A stretch of 64,000 nucleotides of DNA, from contig NW_026622886.1 of NCBI RefSeq assembly GCF_023065955.2, positions 11,418,001-11,482,000 on the forward strand, written 5' to 3'. This DNA is from Ursus arctos. Lineage: Eukaryota > Chordata > Mammalia > Carnivora > Ursidae. The notes below the pieces were generated by a model. That model saw nothing but the letters and a program-made list of their open reading frames with translations. It made no database searches and was not told where the DNA came from. This document shows, in pieces, positions 59,001-64,000 of the stretch (positions are counted from its first letter, which is position 1; every line of letters begins with the position of its first letter). Position numbers and translations under genes: made by a program.

Positions 59001-59845
59001 ACTAGTGCAATGTAATACATTTCTAGTCCATACTGCCATCAGTATGGTGTTTTCTAGAGATTTTATGGGCACCAAGCAGCTAAATCTTATGGTGAATTGG
59101 CTTAGGCACCTATTGGCACAACAGATTCAAATATAGTGGATGATTCCCCAAGAAGCCACAAGGATGAGACATTAGTGAAGAATTTACGGTCGATAAATCT
59201 TTCCCCCTCTTTCTCCAGTGTGCCTCATCCATATTCTATCCAGGGAAGACTTCTTGGCAGAGAGCAGTGTTTTTGGCTTAGGTTAGTTTCCAGCTCCTCA
59301 GCCTGGCAGAGGCTCCAAGAAGTGTGGCAGTCTGTAGCAGAGCTGTAAACTTGGTGTTTGACCGCTTGGGGTGGCCCTTCTTCCTGGGGACACCTTCCTC
59401 CTCCCTTATTCTGCCTGTTGCCTGACAGCCTGGCTCTGCCCCAGCTTTCTAGCCTTCTCTCTCTTGGCGCCTCAGAGTAGCCCAGGAATTATTCCTCCAA
59501 AGCTCTGTTCTGTGAGATCTACACATCAGTTCAGTTCAGTTAAGTCCAGCAAACTTTTATTAAGTGCTTCCTAGGTGCCAGACTCAGCGGGGATACTATA
59601 ATGAGCTCACAGTCTAGCGGGGCAGACAGACACATGAATAGATGCTTTGTGTGCAGTGGGGTCAGTGCTCAAAGAGAGGTATTTAATAAATTCATCTATC
59701 CATTCATCCATTCCTCCAAAATATATTAAGAATCTACCGTGTTCCAGGCACTATGCTAGCTGCAAGTGAGCAGATAGAGATGAATGAGATACTGTCCCGG
59801 CCCTCATGGAGCTCCGAGGTAACGGGAGAGAAAGGAAAGACATGC

Positions 59846-59878
<33 letters not shown>

Positions 59879-62195
59879 TTCAATGCAGCTATATCCAGCC
59901 ACAAACAAGGCCAAAGTGAGCACAGACAGGGGTTGAACTAATTTGTGCAGGCTTCCTGAAGGGTCTGATCTGGAATGACGGTGTCAGAGTTAGCCATGCA
60001 GGAAAGGATGGAAGGAGCATTCCAGGCATCAGGAATGGTGTGTGCAAAGGCACTGGGGACAGGGACAACCTGCCTGGTGCAGTATTCAGGGGACCACAAG
60101 TAGTTTAGTATTGCTGGAATGGAAGGAGTCAGAGCTAGGGAAGCGAGCAGGGGCTGGATCCTGAGGCACCTTGTGTACCAGGCAAAGGAGAGGTGGCTTT
60201 ACCGTACGGGAACCCCTGGAGGATGGGAAGCAGTGGAGAAACATAGTCAGATTTGCATTTGGGCCAGTTCACTTCACTGCCGGCAGGTATCATGCCGCAT
60301 GGTGAGGAAATCTCCCCACGATGACAGAAATATTTTTGTCTGAAATATTTTCTTTCTTTTTTTTTTTTTTAAATAAAAGTAACCATGGTTACTTTAGAGA
60401 ATTTGGAAAACATAAGAGATGCAAATAAGGAAGCTGAAATCACTCATAATTCCATAAACAGATGTAGATCCATTTGAAAATATGTATGTCTGTATATATC
60501 ATGTGGGGATCATTCGCTAGATGAGATTCCTGTGGTGACTTTGTGCACCACATACTAGAGAAAATTTTGTATTCTTTTCCCCCTTGACATTGCATTATGA
60601 GCATTTCCTCGTGTCAGTAAAGATACGGTGAAAACAAACTTATTCTCGCGGAGGACGTGTCCAGTGTGGTGGCCAGCCTGTGAAGAGACATTGGAGGAGA
60701 AGGGGCAGACCCTTCAATGTTCCTTAAGTCATACAAAGCACAGGTCCTGGTAGTTAGTTTAATATGTATTTGTTGGATTAAATATCAGCTAGAACTATCC
60801 TGCACCTGAGTGGTATTTTGCAAAAAGTATCTGTAAAGAGAGAGCGAGCTTCAAGTAAAAACCAAAAGGCCGTCTGATCGTGGACACTCTACCTACTGAT
60901 AATTATTATCCTTCATCCTGGAAAATTGCACGTGGTGTCAGAATATGGTGTTACAACACCAGTGTTTATATCAGCCACGGCCCAGAAGAACAATCAGTTA
61001 TCCCTCTTGTACATTAGTCATGCTCTTGCATTTACCGCCTTTCTCTTGCTATCAACTTTTATTTTTTTATTTTTTTTAAATAGTTTATTTATTTATGTGA
61101 CAGAGATAGAGACAGCCAGCGAGAGAGGGAGCACAAGCAGGGGGAGTGGGAGAGGAAGAAGCAGGCTCCTAGCGGAGGAGCCCGATGTGGGGCTCGATCC
61201 CAGAACGTCAGGATCACGCCCTGAGCCGAAGGCAGACGCTTAACCGCTGTGCCACCCAGGCGCCCCTGCTATCAACTTTTAGAACTTGACTGGAGGGTGG
61301 ATAAGAGAAGGAAGATCACAAGCAGTAGATTTTATAGCAGTGTAGGCAGGGTAAATATTCTAATTTAGGAAAGAGTTGAGGAGCTGAGAACCGTTGAATA
61401 GAATGAGGCATTCATTTCTTCACATATTTTTCAACTGTGTGTCTGTGTTAGGCTGTCTGATTGGCTTCTGTAAGAGAGCTCCAAAATAATAATGCCTGAA
61501 CTGGAAACAGTTTATTTTCTCTCTCAAGTGAAAGTGTGATGTGTCCATTCCCCACTTCATCCAGAAGTGTGGAATCGTCCAGATCAAGATTCCTTCTCTC
61601 TTGGGGTTTTGGTGTCCTCCACAGGTAGCTTCCATCTTGTGGTCCAAGATGGCTGCCCTAAGTCCTGTCATCATGTTTCCATCCCAGACAATGAGAAGGG
61701 GGTAAGGAAGAGGGGAGGCCAACACATTGCTTTCAAAGGCAAACCCAGTAGTCACACACATACCTGCGCTAACCTCCCATTGGTCAGAACATGTTCCCAC
61801 AGACTTGCAAGGGAGTCTGAGAAATATATTTTTCCTGGTTGGCTATGTGCCAGCTAAAATTCCAATGTTCTTTTTCTAAGAGAAGAAGAGACTGGGTGTT
61901 GGAGACCAGTCGGCTCTCTCTTCTACACTACGCTGTCTTGCCCCAGGAGTGTGGAAGACAATTTAAACTGGCCCCACTATGAAATTCCTTCATGTTCTAA
62001 GACACTGGATTTGATGTTTCCAGACGATGACTCTGAGCCTCCTGAGGAAATGGAGGAGGAGATTCCTGTGGTGATTTGTGCCGCGGCGGGGAGAATGGGG
62101 GCCACCATGGCTGCCATCAATAGCATCTACAGCAACACTGACGCCAACATTCTGTTCTATGTCGTTGGACTCCGGAACACTCTGTCTCGAATCCG
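53036..62195 (+). CDS. GLT8D2: GLT8D2 (glycosyltransferase 8 domain containing 2), first three coding exons
   Basis: Joining 53036-53054, 55173-55265 and 62024-62195 gives 284 nt, residues 1-94 and two bases of codon 95. The protein begins MALLRKINQVLLFLLIVTLC; a single hydrophobic helix at about 7-24 is the signal anchor of a type II Golgi/ER membrane protein. An acidic stem follows (DDDSEPPEEMEEE), then the start of the GT8 nucleotide-binding fold (IPVVICAAAGRMGATMAAIN ... FYVVGLRNTLSRIR). Human GLT8D2 is about 349 residues, so the DxD metal-binding motif and the rest of the catalytic domain lie past 64000. GT8 enzymes are retaining and use nucleotide sugars; the acceptor is not established. 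A TGA in frame at 53027-53029 supports this start. Confidence 0.96.
53055..55172. other. GLT8D2 intron after the start exon
   Basis: About 2.1 kb of AT-rich sequence with a MIR-like block near 54100-54190 (reverse complement; TGAGCTCAGAGAGGTTAAGT). No other exon seen. Confidence 0.5.
55173..55265 (+). CDS. GLT8D2: GLT8D2 coding exon 2 (membrane anchor)
   Basis: Encodes INQVLLFLLIVTLCGILYKK and VHKETVLRNET, finishing codon 7 and ending on the first base of codon 38. The acceptor is TTATTTCAG|TTAATC and the donor is AAACAG|GTATGC. The exon's last bases and its donor are duplicated 359 bp downstream by an L1 target-site duplication. Confidence 0.95.
55269..55613 (+). mobile_element. Old L1 3' end inserted at the exon 2 splice donor
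   Basis: Truncated L1: AACTGAAATAAGCCAGTCAC, a polypurine GGGGCTGGGGGGGA stretch, end CACAATAAAAAGAATTTTAA. Flanked by 14-bp copies GAATGAAACAGGTA (55255-55268) and GAATGAGACAGGTA (55614-55627), 13 of 14 matching. Confidence 0.85.
55803..55985 (-). mobile_element. MER5A-type hAT DNA element
   Basis: GTGCTACTCAAACTTTATCA, then GGGTTTGTTAAAACACAATA, AATTAGTAGATTTGGGGTGA and CTACACTTTGGGTTGC: the MER5A order in the opposite orientation to the copy at 26829-27015. Confidence 0.85.
56247..56297. repeat. (TATAT)n-type pentanucleotide microsatellite
   Basis: About ten units of a five-base A/T repeat, abutting an old SINE tail; likely grown from it. Confidence 0.97.
56303..56406 (-). mobile_element. 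Old short tRNA-type SINE
   Basis: AAGATTTTATTTTTAAGTAA, then GGGGCTCAAACTCACAACAC and GAGCCAGACAGATGCCCC, the complement of the old SINE head. Confidence 0.8.
56690..57190 (+). mobile_element. Old L1 3' end
   Basis: GCTGCAAACTGGAAACAATC, ATAAACCTCACAGAGATTAT, GAGCCATGGTTGCTGGGGCT: ORF2 tail and 3' UTR of an old L1; frames broken. Confidence 0.8.
57205..57590 (-). mobile_element. MaLR (MLT1-type) LTR
   Basis: Reverse-complement order: CTGTATCAGTCAACCTGGGC, TACCACAGACCGGGTGGCCC, GGAGGCTGGAAGTCCAAGAT, AGGGCTTCAACATATGAATT. Solitary, noncoding. Confidence 0.88.
57591..58179. other. GLT8D2 intron, nothing assigned
   Basis: Unique-looking sequence; a minus-strand frame at 57549-57929 (126 codons) has no recognised similarity and overlaps the LTR end. 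Confidence 0.4.
58180..58685 (-). mobile_element. Old L1 3' UTR, interrupted by a SINE
   Basis: On the plus strand it reads TTTAGGTTCACAGCAAAACT, TTCCCATATAACCCCTGCCC, TTCATGGGCACATCATTATC: reverse complement of an old L1 3' end. Confidence 0.8.
58218..58386 (+). mobile_element. CAN-SINE in L1
   Basis: GGGCACCTGGGTGGCTCAGT head, CT repeat, AATAAATAAATAAAAC tail; target copies AAAAGAGTAGTTTTAG (58202-58217) and AAAAGAGCAGTTTTAG (58387-58402). Confidence 0.96.
58686..59540. other. GLT8D2 intron, nothing assigned
   Basis: No exon or clear repeat recognised. Confidence 0.4.
59541..60260 (-). mobile_element. L2 LINE region carrying a (CAA)n microsatellite
   Basis: Reverse-complement L2 order: TTCCAGGCACTATGCTAGCT, CCCTCATGGAGCTCCGAGGT, GGAGCATTCCAGGCATCAGG, TGTGCAAAGGCACTGGGGAC. 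A CAA run of about 11 units lies at 59844-59877. Confidence 0.85.
61062..61266 (-). mobile_element. Young CAN-SINE subfamily
   Basis: GACAGCCAGCGAGAGAGGGA body; perfect 15-bp target copies TGCTATCAACTTTTA at 61047-61061 and 61267-61281. Confidence 0.97.
61430..61880. mobile_element. Old interspersed repeat, family not assigned
   Basis: Shares TGGTCCAAGATGGCTGC and a CCATTGGTCAGAACATG-like block with the element at 32575-33330. Confidence 0.5.
62024..62195 (+). CDS. GLT8D2: GLT8D2 coding exon 3 (stem and start of GT8 domain)
   Basis: Encodes DDSEPPEEMEEEIPVVICAA and AGRMGATMAAINSIYSNTDA up to GLRNTLSRI and two bases of the next codon. The acceptor is GTTTCCAG|ACGATG and the donor is ATCCG|GTAATT. 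The CAAAGRMGATMAAINSIYSN block is the hallmark start of this GT8 subgroup's Rossmann-like fold. Confidence 0.97.
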
Positions 62196-62730
62196 GTAAT
62201 TTGTGCACTGTAGACTTTGGGGTTTTCTACTTTTTCATCTTTCTTTCTTTCCTTAAAAGGATTTCCCTATGTTTTGGGTTTGATAAATGTCATTTGAATT
62301 ATTCGAGGTTTACTTGGTGACCTGACGAATGTGTTGCCCAGCAAAGGAAGTTTCAGCAGAGCCTCATTAATCTCGTAGGGCAATGCATCATTCTACCCAA
62401 GCCATTGTCTACTGAACTAAAGAATTACAATCCTTAAGCTCGTCATGTGGAAGTCTTTCTTTCTAAAATGGTTTCTCTTTTCTCTGATTTCTTTACCTGG
62501 GAGGATATTAATATAATATCATTTTAATATGACCCGGAATCATCACTAATTATAATTTTTGAACTGCACAGCGATCTGTTTCCTGTCACACAACATACTA
62601 AAAAAAAACAAATTGGAAATGGATTTAGAGGTAATGAACAGAAAATACAATTTTGAAGTATTATAAAAATGTGGGATAATTATATAATTTTGCTATGGAA
62701 AGTGACTGTAAGCCCAAAAAATCATAAGCA
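62196..62730. other. GLT8D2 intron after exon 3
   Basis: AT-rich; nothing recognised. Confidence 0.5.
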
Positions 62731-62906
62731 GGGGCACCTGGGTGGCTCAGTCATTAAGCCTCTGCCTTTGGCTCAGGTCATGATCCCAGGACCCTGGGAT
62801 TGAGGCCCGCATCAGGCTCCCTGCTTGGTGGGAAGCCTGCTTATCCCTCCCCCACTCTCCCTGCTTGTGTTCCCTCTCTTGCAAGTAAATAAATAAAATC
62901 TTAAAA
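62731..62906 (+). mobile_element. CAN-SINE
   Basis: GGGGCACCTGGGTGGCTCAG head, AATAAATAAAATC tail; flanks AAAAATCATAAGCA and AAAAACATAAGCA. Confidence 0.95.
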
Positions 62907-63029
62907 AAAAACATAAGCAAAAAAAAAGGCCAGATTTTACTGTATAACATTTAAAAACTTTATTTATTTATTCATTTGTTTGTTTGTTTTAAAGAACCCA
63001 AGTGTTGGAATTAGCACACAAGGACTTTA

Positions 63030-63237
63030 TTTATTTATTTATTTTAAAGATTTTATTTATTTATTTATTTAGAGAGAGAGAGCGAGCGAGCGCATGAGCA
63101 GGGAGAGCGGCAGAGGGAAACGGAAAAGCAAACTCCCCCTGAGCAGGGAACCTGATTCGGGGCTCAATCCTAGAACCCTGGGATCAAGACCTGAGCTGAA
63201 GGCAGACACTTAACTGACTGAGCCACCCAGACGCCCC
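63030..63237 (-). mobile_element. CAN-SINE
   Basis: ATTTATTTATTTAGAGAGAG start, GAGCGAGCGAGCGCATGAGC body, end GAGCCACCCAGACGCCCC. Confidence 0.94.
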
Positions 63238-63279
63238 TACAAACTTTTAAATGATGAAAAATACTGTAAGTGAAATTAA

Positions 63280-64000
63280 TCATACAATGAACTAGGCAAA
63301 ATATTTCAACATGTATTATAGATGAAGGATTACTATCCAAAGTATATAAAGAATTCTTACAAAAAAATTTTAAACATATAAGCATCTAGTAGAAAAATGA
63401 GTGTGGAATACAAACAGACAATTGACAGAAGAAAAAATACAAATGGTCAACAAACATGAGAAGGTATTTTGTGTTACTAACAGGGAAATGCAAATTAAAA
63501 TGACAATGACATATAATTTTTCACTCATCGAGATGGTAAAAATTATATAGGACAACAATATCCAGTGCAAGAAATGGACATGCTTATTACTTATTTTAAC
63601 AATGTCCACTTTGTAAATTGGTAATGCATTTTGAGAGGGCAATATGGCAATGTCTAATAAAGTTTTATGTGCATAGAACTGCTGGAGCCACTGTGGAGCA
63701 CAGTATGGACGTTCCTCCAAAAGTTAAAAATAGAACTACCCTACAATCCAGTCATTGCACTCCTGGGTGTTTACCACCCAAATACAAAAACACCAACTCA
63801 GAGTGATACATGCAGTCCTACGTTTATAGCAGCCTTATTTACAATAGGCAAATCAAGGGAGCAGCCCAAGTGTCCACAGATAGATGAATGGATAAAGACA
63901 AGATGCTATGTGTATATAATGGAGTATGATTCAGCCATAAAAAAGAATGAAATCTTGCCATTTGCAATGACGTGGATGGAACGAGAGGGTCTTACGCTAA
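63280..64000 (+). mobile_element. Old L1 ORF2 region, runs off the window
   Basis: TACTATCCAAAGTATATAAA, GAAATGCAAATTAAAATGAC, ATTGCACTCCTGGGTGTTTA, TATAATGGAGTATGATTCAG: L1 ORF2 3' part, with stops. Confidence 0.88.

Noticed and set aside
61951..62199. Open frame beginning upstream of GLT8D2 exon 3 (MEDNLNWPH...)
   Set aside because: The part before 62024 is intron: a good acceptor (TTTCCAG) precedes the conserved sequence and the phase fits the previous exon.
48..63237. tRNA-like heads with box A/B-like sequence at many positions
   Set aside because: They are CAN-SINE promoters, each followed by a CT-rich body and A tail; none forms a free-standing tRNA gene.

Overview
This is a mammalian genomic window, almost certainly from a carnivoran. 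About thirty tRNA-Lys-derived CAN-SINE (SINEC) copies are scattered through it. A young antisense subfamily carries a head of the kind I associate with arctoid carnivorans, perhaps a bear; the species is an inference. The window holds parts of two protein-coding genes arranged head to head. There is no bacterial, plasmid, phage or CRISPR content.

Left part (590-29054, minus strand): HCFC2, a Kelch/fibronectin-III nuclear co-regulator paralogous to HCF-1. Thirteen consecutive coding exons with GT-AG junctions and matching phases give residues 1-626. The last exons, completing the C-terminal FN3 module, lie beyond position 1. Exon 1 sits in a CpG island (about 28.4-29.7 kb) with a YY1-type motif over the ATG, a GTCACGTGAC palindrome and a CCAAT box. 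Intron 3 (8.6 kb) is packed with old L1 sequence in the opposite orientation, plus many SINEs and a younger L1 3' end.

Middle (29.1-41.6 kb): intergenic DNA made of MaLR LTRs, L2 and MIR fragments, a decayed Tigger element interrupted by three SINEs, and a short Tigger-like element.

Right part (about 41.6-64.0 kb, plus strand): GLT8D2, a GT8-family type II membrane glycosyltransferase. The first three coding exons are present (53036-53054, 55173-55265, 62024-62195; residues 1-94 and part of 95). The catalytic core continues past the window. A CCAAT box and strong splice donor near 41.6-41.7 kb mark a candidate 5' untranslated exon.

The two genes are not an operon and have no known joint function; their linkage is vertebrate synteny. 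The most unusual observation is that an old L1 inserted across the splice donor of GLT8D2 coding exon 2, so its target-site duplication copied the donor 359 bp downstream. I see no evidence for a new multi-gene system.
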